Below are positions 54,366 to 64,000 of a stretch of DNA of 64,000 nucleotides, one piece after another. This stretch comes from VRUE01 sp963707965 (GTDB lineage: Bacteria; Actinomycetota; Thermoleophilia; Solirubrobacterales; 70-9): the NCBI GenBank assembly GCA_963707965.1, contig CAVPRR010000007.1, positions 1-64,000 on the forward strand, written 5' to 3'. A program made the translations under genes and the position numbers. Position 1 is the stretch's first letter. The number at the start of each line of letters is the position of its first letter. Below the pieces are notes generated by a model. That model was not told the origin of the DNA, made no database searches, and was given only the letters and a program-made list of their open reading frames with translations.

Positions 54366-54773
54366 CTACTTGGCGGCGATGCCGTGAGACCGTCCAAAGC
54401 CGCCCGCGTGCAGCGCTTCTGCCCGATCGTCGTAGGGGCGCCAGCCGCGGATACTGTGCTGGCGCAGCTCGAACGCCCAGGCCATCTCATCCTCCCCTGC
54501 CGGCGAGCCGTCCTCGGCCCAGTGCCAGACGCGCCTGATCAGCGCCACCGCGGAGCCGCCACCGCTCTCGGTCCCGTCCTCATAGAGCTGATCGAGCTCG
54601 ATCGTCTGCTGCACGCCCCCGGGCGGCCGCGTCGCCCACAGCCGCGCAGCCTCGCGGCCCTTGCGCAGCCCCTTCATCGAGTGCAATTCGACCTCCGGGT
54701 CGAGGACGGCAACGAAGGCGTCCAGGTCGCGCTCGTTGAACGCCCGGATGAACTCCCTGACTGGATCGGACAT
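54366..54773 (-). CDS. NTF2-like (SnoaL-type) small protein
   Basis: A 135-residue protein with VREFIRAFNERDLDAFVAVLDPEVELHSMKG, the opening of the NTF2/SnoaL fold, and later GWRPYDDRAEALHAGG. Members range from polyketide cyclases to ligand-binding stress proteins, so no function is assigned. It lies 9 nt upstream of prfB on the same strand, with ATG at 54773. A 32-nt spacer separates it from secA. Confidence 0.75.
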   Translation of the reverse strand: MSDPVREFIRAFNERDLDAFVAVLDPEVELHSMKGLRKGREAARLWATRPPGGVQQTIELDQLYEDGTESGGGSAVALIRRVWHWAEDGSPAGEDEMAWAFELRQHSIRGWRPYDDRAEALHAGGFGRSHGIAAK

Positions 54774-54805
54774 GCGAGGGCGAGATGCGCCGGCGTACGG
54801 CGTGC

Positions 54806-57655
<2,850 letters not shown>

Positions 57656-57732
57656 CGGTCAAGAGTAGCGATGGGCCGGGGAGGGGTCCGCCAGCCGTCT
57701 TCGCCCAGCCTGTTCGCTGCGAGCTGGTGGCC

Positions 57733-58086
57733 CTAGAGCTCCGCGATGCGCCCACGCATGCGATTCACCAGCCGGCGGGTCTGGCTGCGCTTGCGCCGCA
57801 GGTCGCGGTGCTTCTTGACCTGGCGGCGCATGTCCTCCGCCAGCTCGTGGATCGTGTGGGGCATCTCGGGCGATGCCTCGCGGGCGCGAAGGGTCACGCC
57901 TTTCAGCCGCAGGGTTGCCTCGGCGACCTGGCTGTCTTCGATCGACGGGTTGCGCTCCGCCGACAGCTCGACGTCGAGGGTGGCCAGCTTGGAGACCTGC
58001 TTGCCCACCCGGCGGAATCGCTTCACAACCTGATCCCGCAGCTCATCGTCGACCTCGATGTTGCGACCGCGTATCTCGATGCGCAT
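57733..58086 (-). CDS. hpf: Ribosome hibernation promotion factor, short form
   Basis: A 117-residue HPF/YfiA-type protein (beta-alpha-beta-beta-beta-alpha) beginning MRIEIRGRNIEVDDELRDQVVKRF and ending in a basic RDLRRKRSQTRRLVNRMRG. It lacks the C-terminal dimerisation domain of the long form, so it resembles the short HPF. It binds the 30S decoding centre under stress. Downstream is secA and upstream is comF. Confidence 0.85.
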   Translation of the reverse strand: MRIEIRGRNIEVDDELRDQVVKRFRRVGKQVSKLATLDVELSAERNPSIEDSQVAEATLRLKGVTLRAREASPEMPHTIHELAEDMRRQVKKHRDLRRKRSQTRRLVNRMRGRIAEL

Positions 58087-58181
58087 TCATGCCTCCTTGG
58101 TCGGGGTTCGCTGCGACCACCGATCGTACGCCGCACCGTCCTCAGGGGCAAGACGGGCGGGTATCGCCCCGCCCTTCCTGC

Positions 58182-58805
58182 TCAGAGGCGGCGCGCAAAG
58201 GTGACGGCGACGATCCGAACCGTACCCGCTGAGCGCAGGGCGTGGGCGCAGGCGGAAAGGGTGGCGCCGGTGGTCAGCACATCGTCGAGCAGGACGGCGT
58301 TGCGCGGGGCCTTTCCTCGCATACCGATGATGGGCGGGCGGGCGATCCGCTGCGCGCGGCGCTTGCCGACCTGGCGGCCGCCTCCGCTGCGAACGAGGCA
58401 GCAACGGAGTGGCATACCGGCTCGCTCCGCCAGCGCGGCGGCAATCTCGCCGGTCGGATCGAAGCCGCGGGAAATCGAGCGCACGCGCGCCGCCGGCACC
58501 GGGACGAGCTCTCCGCTCAGCAGGCTGCGGGGCGCGAGCCAGTGGATGCGGCCGGCGATCAGGTCGGCCACCGGAAGTAGCCGCCGGAACTTCAGGGCCG
58601 CCACGAGGTCGCGGGCAACGCCCTCGTGAGGGGCCGAGGACCAGGCGCGGTCCACGCCGGCCGGACCCGTTCCCGCAATGGGAGTGGTGGCTTCAAGGCG
58701 CCGCGCGCAACGCGTGCATATGACCGCCTGCGCCCGGCAGGAGCGCCCACAGGCAGCGCACAGCGGCGGCACCAACCCCACGGAGACGACGTCCAGCAGG
58801 CTCAC
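58182..58805 (-). CDS. ComF-family phosphoribosyltransferase-like protein
   Basis: A 207-residue protein with an N-terminal zinc ribbon (LCAACGRSCRAQAVICTRCARRL; four Cys) and the phosphoribosyltransferase domain (VPVPAARVRSISRGFDPTGEIA, NAVLLDDVLTTGATLSACAHAL). ComF proteins assist DNA uptake or replication restart; the exact role is not known here. Start is GTG at 58805. No competence operon was found around it. Confidence 0.9.
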   Translation of the reverse strand: MSLLDVVSVGLVPPLCAACGRSCRAQAVICTRCARRLEATTPIAGTGPAGVDRAWSSAPHEGVARDLVAALKFRRLLPVADLIAGRIHWLAPRSLLSGELVPVPAARVRSISRGFDPTGEIAAALAERAGMPLRCCLVRSGGGRQVGKRRAQRIARPPIIGMRGKAPRNAVLLDDVLTTGATLSACAHALRSAGTVRIVAVTFARRL

Positions 58806-58909
58806 GCCCCGATCCTGGGGGCCCGCGGCGCGCGCGTGGCGCGCCGAATGTCACAACTTCGTCAATCCTCTGTGCCGCTATTGCCACAAGGCCCCGGCGC
58901 TGCCGGATC

Positions 58910-59926
58910 CTACGGAGCTGAGGCCGCCATACGGGCGGCAATGCCGCCGACCAGGATGCCCGCTGGGGGAAGCTCGGCGCCCTCTAGGAGGATCGAATCG
59001 CGGATGAAACCGCCGTCTCCCACCCGGCAGCCGTCCCCCAGGATCGCCGGCCCCTCGATCCGCACGCCCTCACCCAGCTCAACCCCGGCACCGACCAGGA
59101 CGGGCGCCGTGACCTGGGCGCCCTCGAGCGGGCTCCCAGCGCGCACGCCCTCTTCAACCTCCGGCGCTCCCGGCTCGACCTCCACCGCTCCAAGCAGCGC
59201 GTCGAAGTTGCCCTGCCGAAGCTCGTCGAGGTTGCCGATGTCGTTCCAGTAGGCGTCGATCTCGTGGGAGTAGAAGGGCACGTCGGCCTCCAGCAGCGCC
59301 GGGAAGACGTCTGTCGCCCAGTCGGCGAACCCGGGTGGGTCGTCGGGACCGGCCACCTTCGCCGTTCCCGGCTCGGGAAAGAAGTCGAAGATCTCGGACC
59401 GAAACATGTAGATCCCGCAGTTCGCCAGGTCCGACAGCGCCTCGGCGGGCCGGGGCTTCTCCTGGAAGCCCTGGATGCGGCCATCGGCGCCGGTGATCGC
59501 AACGCCGAACTGGCTCGTGTCGCCGACCCGCTTGGTCGCCAGGGTCGCAATTCCGTCATGCGATTCGTGGAAGTCCCGCATCGTTGCCAGGTCTATGTCG
59601 GTAAGGGCGTCACCGGAAATCACCAGGAAGGAGTCGCCCAGGAACCCGGCCGCCCTGCGAACGCCGCCGGAGGTCCCCAGCAACTGCTCCTCGTGGCTGT
59701 AGGAGAGCTCGAGCCCAAACCGCGAGCCGTCGCCGAAGTGCCCTTCGATCAGCTCCGGAAACCAGTGCAGGTTGGCGATCGTCTCGGTGAATCCGTGGCG
59801 GGCAAGCAGGCGCGCGATGTGCTCCAACACCGGCCGGTTGAGGACCGGGACCATTGGCTTCGGCATCCCGTAGGTGATCGGCCGCAGTCGTGTGCCGAGC
59901 CCGGCTGCGAGGATCATCGCGCGCAT
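58910..59926 (-). CDS. NDP-sugar pyrophosphorylase with left-handed beta-helix tail
   Basis: 338 residues. The nucleotidyltransferase core has MILAAGLGTRLRPITYGMPKPMVPV, GTSGGVRRAAGFLGDSFLVISGDALTDID and FQEKPRPAEALSDLANCGIYMF. The C-terminal 80 residues form hexapeptide repeats (VLVGAGVELGEGVRIEGPAILGDGCRVGDGG). Its sugar and nucleotide, probably a mannose- or glucose-1-phosphate, are not determined. Another member lies at 62679. Two such enzymes plus the isomerase and dehydrogenase suggest activated-sugar synthesis for envelope glycans. Confidence 0.92.
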   Translation of the reverse strand: MRAMILAAGLGTRLRPITYGMPKPMVPVLNRPVLEHIARLLARHGFTETIANLHWFPELIEGHFGDGSRFGLELSYSHEEQLLGTSGGVRRAAGFLGDSFLVISGDALTDIDLATMRDFHESHDGIATLATKRVGDTSQFGVAITGADGRIQGFQEKPRPAEALSDLANCGIYMFRSEIFDFFPEPGTAKVAGPDDPPGFADWATDVFPALLEADVPFYSHEIDAYWNDIGNLDELRQGNFDALLGAVEVEPGAPEVEEGVRAGSPLEGAQVTAPVLVGAGVELGEGVRIEGPAILGDGCRVGDGGFIRDSILLEGAELPPAGILVGGIAARMAASAP

Positions 59927-60198
59927 CGGCGCGCACGCTAGCGGACCACCCGTGGCGGCCGCTCCCTCCTCGCGGTCGCCCGCCGTCCGCTCCCCCGCGT
60001 TCGCTGTTTCTGGCGCTCAGCGCCATAAAGGGCGAACGCATGCGAGGTCCGGCCGGGAGCGAGGTCACGCGTTCGCTGTTTCTGGCGCTGAGCGCCATAA
60101 ACAGCGAACGCGTGCAAGGATCGCCGCGATCCTGGCCCTAGGCAGTGGCCCAGTGTCCCGAACCCGGCGTCTCTCAGGTGCCTTGGTCCCGGCGTCTC
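59927..60198. other. Repeat-rich spacer upstream of the sugar pyrophosphorylase
   Basis: These 272 nt hold the two REP-like palindromes (60001-60114), a GGATCGC/GCGATCC hairpin around 60117-60131, and the 5' copy of the ahcY 3'-end tandem repeat. No promoter for the pyrophosphorylase is obvious. Confidence 0.6.
60001..60114. repeat. REP-like palindrome pair
   Basis: Two copies of a palindrome centred on TGGCGCTCAGCGCCA (60011-60025) and TGGCGCTGAGCGCCA (60083-60097). The second extends to a nearly perfect 49-nt inverted repeat (60066-60114, one mismatch). The core and flanks match the pair at 22.7 kb. Paired, inverted-symmetry copies are typical of REP/BIME elements. Confidence 0.9.
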
Positions 60199-60215
60199 TC
60201 AGGTGCCTTGGTCCC
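60166..60215. repeat. Two 25-bp tandem copies across the ahcY stop codon
   Basis: Units 60166-60190 and 60191-60215 are identical (GGCGTCTCTCAGGTGCCTTGG...). The second carries the true ahcY stop (60199-60201) and last codons; the first is an untranslated copy. The pattern parallels the rpf-like gene's end. Confidence 0.9.
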
Positions 60216-61470
60216 AGCTGGCGAGGTACTTCGACTGGGCCTCGGTGAGGCCATCGATCTCGATGCCCTTCGAGGCCAGCTTGAGGCGGGCGATCTCCTG
60301 GTCGATCTCGCGGGGGACCGGGTGGACGCGGGTCTCCAGCGTCTCGTGGTTCTTCGCCATGAACTCGGCCGCGAGCGCCTGGTTGGCAAAGCTCATGTCC
60401 ATCACGGCGGCCGGGTGGCCCTCGGCCGACGCGAGATTGACCAGTCGCCCCTCGGCCAGCAGGAAGATCTCGCGACCGTCCTTGAGGCGGTGGCCCTCGA
60501 CCAGCGGCCGCGCTTCGTAGGTGGACTCGGTGAGCGCATCGAGGTCGCCCTTGTTGATCTCGACGTCGAAGTGGCCCGAGTTGCAAACGATCGCCCCGCT
60601 CTTCATGACGTCGAACATCTCGCCCGCAACCGCGTCGCGATTGCCGGTCACCGAGATGAAGAGGTCGCCCTCGCGAGCGGCCTCAACCCCCGGCATCACG
60701 TCGAACCCGTCCATCACGGCCTCCAGCGCTCGCAGCGGGTCGACCTCGCAGACGATCACGTGGGCGCCGTGGCCCTTGGCCCGCATCGCCACGCCCTTGC
60801 CGCACCAGCCGTAGCCGATCACGACCACGCGCAGGCCGGCAATCAGGACGTTGGTCGCGCGGATGACGCCGTCCAGGGTCGACTGACCGGTGCCGTAGCG
60901 GTTGTCGAAGAAGTGCTTGGTGTCGGCATCGTTGACGGCGACGATCGGGAAACCGAGCTTGCCCTCGGCCTCCAGCGCTTCGAGCCGGATGACACCCGTC
61001 GTCGTCTCCTCCGTGCCCCCGTAGACCTCCGACAGCTGCTCCGGGCGCTTCCCGTGCAGGACGCTGATCACGTCGGCACCGTCGTCCATCGTGATGTGGG
61101 GGTGCTTGTCGACGGCCGTCTCGATGTGGCGGTAGTAGGTGTCGTTGTCCTCGCCGTTGATCGCGTGGACCTCGGCGCCATAGCGGTCCACCAGCGCCGC
61201 CGCCGTGTCGTCCTGGGTCGAAAGCGGGTTCGACGCGCACAGGGCCACTTCGGCACCGCCCGCCATCAGAGTGCGAACCAGGTTCGCTGTCTCCGTCGTG
61301 ACGTGCAGGCAGCAGGCCATCCGGATCCCCTCCAGTGGCTTCTCGCGCTCGAAGCGCTCCCGTATCTGGGCGAGGACGGGCATCTGGCGGTCTGCCCACT
61401 CGATCCGCTTCTGCCCAGCGTCGGCCAGGGCGATGTCGGCGATGTCGTAGTTGGAGGCGGCGGTTGCCAT
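60199..61470 (-). CDS. ahcY: Adenosylhomocysteinase
   Basis: 423 residues. Hydrolyses S-adenosylhomocysteine to adenosine and homocysteine, removing the inhibitor of methyltransferases. Conserved parts are GIRMACCLHVTTETANLVRTL, the NAD motif VVIGYGWCGKGVAMRAKGHGAHVIVCEVDP and the HLKDGREIFLLAEGRLVNLASAEGHPAAVMDMSF region, and it ends in KYLASWDQGT as in the shorter thermophile-type enzymes. AAAGGA precedes the ATG at 61470. A four-copy repeat lies upstream of its start and a duplicated 3' end follows the stop. Confidence 0.95.
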   Translation of the reverse strand: MATAASNYDIADIALADAGQKRIEWADRQMPVLAQIRERFEREKPLEGIRMACCLHVTTETANLVRTLMAGGAEVALCASNPLSTQDDTAAALVDRYGAEVHAINGEDNDTYYRHIETAVDKHPHITMDDGADVISVLHGKRPEQLSEVYGGTEETTTGVIRLEALEAEGKLGFPIVAVNDADTKHFFDNRYGTGQSTLDGVIRATNVLIAGLRVVVIGYGWCGKGVAMRAKGHGAHVIVCEVDPLRALEAVMDGFDVMPGVEAAREGDLFISVTGNRDAVAGEMFDVMKSGAIVCNSGHFDVEINKGDLDALTESTYEARPLVEGHRLKDGREIFLLAEGRLVNLASAEGHPAAVMDMSFANQALAAEFMAKNHETLETRVHPVPREIDQEIARLKLASKGIEIDGLTEAQSKYLASWDQGT

Positions 61471-61488
61471 CGGTTCCTTTCTTGGTTT

Positions 61489-61578
61489 CCCGTTGCTCTG
61501 GGGACGCGTTTCCCGTTGCTCAGGGAACGCGTCCCCGTTGCTCAGGGGACGCGTCCCTGTTGCTCAGGGCGACGCGTG
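61489..61578. repeat. Four-copy 21-24-bp repeat upstream of ahcY
   Basis: Units beginning at 61489, 61512, 61534 and 61555 read approximately CCCGTTGCTCAGGGGACGCGT. The first ends about 20 nt before the ahcY ATG. Each contains an ACGCGT palindrome and CCC...GGG arms. No S-adenosylhomocysteine riboswitch was recognised in the spacer. Confidence 0.85.
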
Positions 61579-61678
61579 CGTTGGGACACAGCGGTGTTTC
61601 GAACTGGCAAGGATACGTAGTGGCGGTCCGTTGGGGCCTGCGGTGTCGGTGGAGGCCAGGTGGCGGTTCGCCGGTGCC

Positions 61679-62704
61679 TCAGGGGCGACCGAGGGCGGCC
61701 TTGAAGTTCTCGATCGCCTCGACGGGGCTCGGGTCGACGCCGCGCGCGCCGGCGAGCTCCACCGAGACCAGGTCACCGAGCATCAGAGCCCAGAGCAGGC
61801 GCTCGACCCGTGTCTCGCCGGCAGTCTCCACCCTGACCGCCGTCGCCCCCCCGGCGGCGATTGCCTCGGCGGTCAGCTCGAAGCGCCGGCGCTCGCGCGG
61901 GTGCTGGTCAGCATCCTCGAGCAGGACGGCGGAGAGCGCGCACTCGCCGGTGGGAGCGCCGCCCCAGCCGCAGAGCTCGTTGTGATCGGCCTCCGGCAGC
62001 TCCGCGAAGAAGGCGGGCAGCTTGGAGTTCTCGTTGACCTGGGTCTTCCAGCGACGCGCGATCGGCGCCGTCAGATCCGCCCCGTAGACGACGGGCACCG
62101 TTCCCTCGAGGCGGGCTGCGATGCCGGCGGCCCGGATCCGCAGATCCGCCGTGCACTGCTCCAGGAAGGCCGCCGCGGCATCGAGCTCGGTGTGGATCCG
62201 CGGCGCAGCACCGGCCAGCGCCGCGACCTCGGTGGCCGTAACAAACATGTAGGCGACCGCGGCTCGCGGCTGCAGGATGCCCGGCAGGCCGACCACAGGG
62301 ACGCCGGCCGCGCGCGCGGCCTCCACCAGCTCGCCGCCGGTGCTGACGACCACGCGCTCCGCGCCGAGCGCCTCGGCGGCGGAAAAGCAGGCAAGCGTCT
62401 CCTCGGTGTTCCCCGAATAGCTGACGCAGAGCACGGTCCACTCGGGCGTCGCCCAGATCGGCAGCTCATAGCCGCGCACGGTGAGCAGCGGTCGGGTGAC
62501 GCGGTCGCCGAGCGCCGCGGCTGCGAGGTCGCCGCCGATCGCCGAGCCCCCCATCCCGCAAACCATCAGGCCGGCGGACTCGACCGCGTGGAGGCCGGCG
62601 GACTCGACCGCCAGGAGCCCAGCGGACTCGACCCGCCACAGCGCGTCGCGCAGGTGGTCCGGAATGGCGAGAACGTCGTCAAGCATCCGCCGGAACTCTT
62701 TCAT
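61679..62704 (-). CDS. SIS-domain phosphoglucose/phosphomannose isomerase
   Basis: 341 residues of the bifunctional phosphoglucose/phosphomannose isomerase family, with two SIS subdomains (VCGMGGSAIGGDLAAAAL, CVSYSGNTEETLACF, VSTGGELVEAARAAGVPV) and the C-terminal NELCGWGG. It interconverts glucose-6-P/mannose-6-P and fructose-6-P. An N-terminal 24-bp tandem repeat encodes three VESAGL units in place of the normal single linker. The next gene starts inside its 3' coordinates' neighbour by overlap (62679-62704). Confidence 0.88.
   Translation of the reverse strand: MKEFRRMLDDVLAIPDHLRDALWRVESAGLLAVESAGLHAVESAGLMVCGMGGSAIGGDLAAAALGDRVTRPLLTVRGYELPIWATPEWTVLCVSYSGNTEETLACFSAAEALGAERVVVSTGGELVEAARAAGVPVVGLPGILQPRAAVAYMFVTATEVAALAGAAPRIHTELDAAAAFLEQCTADLRIRAAGIAARLEGTVPVVYGADLTAPIARRWKTQVNENSKLPAFFAELPEADHNELCGWGGAPTGECALSAVLLEDADQHPRERRRFELTAEAIAAGGATAVRVETAGETRVERLLWALMLGDLVSVELAGARGVDPSPVEAIENFKAALGRP
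62571..62642. repeat. Three 24-bp coding tandem repeats in the isomerase
   Basis: Units 62571-62594, 62595-62618 and 62619-62642 are near-identical (CCGGCGGACTCGACCGCG...) and encode AVESAGL repeats before the SIS core. All keep the reading frame. Confidence 0.85.
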
Positions 62705-63668
62705 TCAAGGCGACGACCGCGCGGTCGAGCGCCGCGCCCGCGGCAACCTCAACGCCGGGTGAGAGAATCGAGCGACCGATCCGCGCCCCCTCGCCGACCG
62801 TGCAGCCGCCGAGCAGAATCGATTCCCGCACCTCACAACCGGGCCCGATCCGGCAGCCCGGGCCGAGCACGGCGCGGGGACCGATCTTGGCGTCCGCGGC
62901 CACGTCCGCGCCGTCCCCGATGAGCACCCCCGGCGCGGTGGGCTCGACCCGCGTCTCCACCCGGCCCTCCAGGATGTCCCAGCTCGCCTGCAGGTAGCGC
63001 TCCGGCGTCCCGATGTCCATCCAGTAGCCGTCGAGCCGGAGCCCGAACAGGCCCGCGCCGACCAGCCGCGGGAAGACGTCGCGCTCGATCGAGACGTTCT
63101 CCCCGGCCGGGACGAGGTCCAGCACCGAGCGCTCCAGCACGTACATCCCGGCGTTGATCTCTCCGGGGGCCTCCTCGCCGGTCTTCTCGGTGAACTCCAA
63201 GACCTCTCCGTCCGCTGCGGTGCGCACCAACCCGTAGGCCGAGGAGTCCTCGACCGGGTGCAGCCCGAGCGTCGCCCGCGCCTCATGCTCTTCGTGGGCG
63301 CGCAGGAGCGCGGTCAGGTCGAGGTCGGTGAGAACGTCGCCGTTGAGCGCCAGGAAGCGGTCGTCGAGGTGGTCCCCGAGCTCGTCGGCGGCAAAGCGGA
63401 TCGCACCGGCGGTGCCGCGCGGCTCGGGCTCGACCGCGTAGCGGATCCGGAGTCCCGCCCGCTCCTCCTCGCCACGGAGCGCCTCGCGCAGCACGTCCGG
63501 CAGGAAGCCGCAGGCCAGGACCACCTCGGTGACCCCGTGGCCCGCCAGCCACTCGATCATGTGGGCGAGAAAGGGGCGGTCGACGAGGGTCAGCGCCGGC
63601 TTGGGGATGGACTCGGTGAGCGGCCTAAGCCGCGTCCCCTCCCCACCGACTAAGACGATTGCCTGCAT
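62679..63668 (-). CDS. NDP-sugar pyrophosphorylase
   Basis: 329 residues, paralogous to the one at 58.9 kb: MQAIVLVGGEGTRLRPLTESIPKPALTLVDRPFL, PRGTAGAIRFAADELGDHLDDRFLALNGDVLTDLDL, and a C-terminal beta-helix (VLIGDGADVAADAKIGPRAVLGPGCRIGPG). The mannose-1-phosphate guanylyltransferase type fits best. It overlaps the isomerase by 26 nt, so mannose-6-P supply and GDP-mannose synthesis may be coupled. The upstream dehydrogenase ends directly before its ATG. Confidence 0.92.
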   Translation of the reverse strand: MQAIVLVGGEGTRLRPLTESIPKPALTLVDRPFLAHMIEWLAGHGVTEVVLACGFLPDVLREALRGEEERAGLRIRYAVEPEPRGTAGAIRFAADELGDHLDDRFLALNGDVLTDLDLTALLRAHEEHEARATLGLHPVEDSSAYGLVRTAADGEVLEFTEKTGEEAPGEINAGMYVLERSVLDLVPAGENVSIERDVFPRLVGAGLFGLRLDGYWMDIGTPERYLQASWDILEGRVETRVEPTAPGVLIGDGADVAADAKIGPRAVLGPGCRIGPGCEVRESILLGGCTVGEGARIGRSILSPGVEVAAGAALDRAVVALNERVPADA

Positions 63669-64000
63669 TCAGTCGGCGGTTGCCGGGGATGCCGCGCCCT
63701 CGGACGCTCGGCCGATCCCCTCGTACTCGAAGCCCGCCGCGCGGACCACCTCGCCGTTGAGGAAGTTTCGGCCGTCGATGATCAGCGGGCGGGCCATCCG
63801 CTCCGCGGCGGCGCTCCAATCGAGCTCGGCGAACTCGGGCCACTCGGTGACCAGCACGGCCGCGTCGGCCGCGTCCAGCGCCTCCAACGCCGAGTCGCAC
63901 ATCTCAACCTCGGGCATCTCCCCTTTCGCACGCTCCATCGCGACCGGATCGTAGGCGCTGACCGTCGCCCCCTCGCCGTGCAGGCGCGCGGCAAGCACGA
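63669..64000 (-). CDS. UDP-glucose/GDP-mannose dehydrogenase, C-terminal part
   Basis: The visible 110 residues (VLVTEWPEFAELDW, MARPLIIDGRNFLNGEVVRAAGFEYEGIGR) are the C-terminal UDP-binding domain of UDP-glucose 6-dehydrogenase-type enzymes; the N-terminal NAD and catalytic parts lie beyond the right edge. The product would be UDP-glucuronate or a related uronate for cell-surface glycans. It ends immediately before the pyrophosphorylase ATG. Confidence 0.85.
   Translation of the reverse strand, partial: VLAARLHGEGATVSAYDPVAMERAKGEMPEVEMCDSALEALDAADAAVLVTEWPEFAELDWSAAAERMARPLIIDGRNFLNGEVVRAAGFEYEGIGRASEGAASPATAD

Noticed and set aside
61489..61578. CRISPR array
   Set aside because: Units are contiguous without spacers and only four copies are present.
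60115..61680. S-adenosylhomocysteine riboswitch near ahcY
   Set aside because: The upstream spacer has only the four-copy repeat and a Shine-Dalgarno; the conserved riboswitch blocks are not present.

Overview
This is a GC-rich, gene-dense bacterial segment. I infer an actinobacterium of the Thermoleophilia/Solirubrobacterales type. The basis is very high third-position GC, heavy use of GTG/TTG starts and 1-8 nt translational overlaps, an Rpf-like transglycosylase, the ftsE-ftsX-ctpA-RNase R-smpB-tmRNA cluster, and many Pro/Gly-rich secreted beta-propeller proteins. The class-level assignment is inference from gene content, not a database result.

Layout. 0-4.4 kb: a phosphate-uptake operon on the minus strand (pstS-pstC-pstA-pstB plus a lipoprotein that runs off the left edge). 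A stand-alone PhoB-type winged-helix protein diverges from it. 5.0-6.4 kb: an AbiE type IV toxin-antitoxin pair behind a palindromic operator. 6.5-15.4 kb: ftsH followed by three secreted or membrane-anchored proteins, one of them giant; ftsH and two of these are broken by many single-base frameshifts that look like consensus errors. 15.5-22.6 kb: a second PstS-like protein, two secreted propeller-like proteins and an HD-domain hydrolase. 22.9-30.5 kb: an Rpf-like protein, a cupredoxin lipoprotein, a metal P-type ATPase, a scrap of an amino-acid permease, formyltetrahydrofolate deformylase, an ABC-F ATPase, a GAP/SfLAP-type membrane protein and an OsmC protein. 30.5-39.0 kb: a metallo-beta-lactamase-fold protein, tmRNA, a coiled-coil/helix-hairpin-helix membrane protein, SmpB, an RNB exoribonuclease, CtpA, FtsX and FtsE.

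39.35-46.4 kb is the most interesting stretch. A six-gene overlapping operon encodes two small Thr-rich membrane peptides, ApbE flavin transferase, a ferric-reductase-like cytochrome b, a ferredoxin reductase and a 3Fe-4S-type ferredoxin. It diverges from a two-component system followed by a His/Asp-tailed membrane peptide, and a CxxCH heme-binding protein lies next to it. I read this as a candidate extracytoplasmic flavin/heme electron-transfer module with its own sensor. 46.4-52.5 kb: split transketolase, nadA, mutM, nadC, and an ECF sigma factor overlapping ogt. 52.5-58.8 kb: an acidic membrane protein, prfB with its programmed +1 frameshift, an NTF2-like protein, secA, hpf and comF. 58.9-64 kb: two NDP-sugar pyrophosphorylases, ahcY, a phosphosugar (SIS) isomerase and the end of a UDP-glucose dehydrogenase, suggesting sugar-nucleotide supply for surface polysaccharide.

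The non-coding DNA carries several repeat families. A palindromic REP-like core (TGGCGCTSAGCGCCA) occurs as a close pair at 22.7 and at 60.0 kb. At both places it lies downstream of a gene whose stop-codon region is itself tandemly copied. A second family (CGACGGGCC...GGCCCGTCG) lies at 39.2 and 50.4 kb, and a four-copy repeat precedes ahcY. No tRNA, rRNA, insertion sequence, CRISPR array or prophage was seen.
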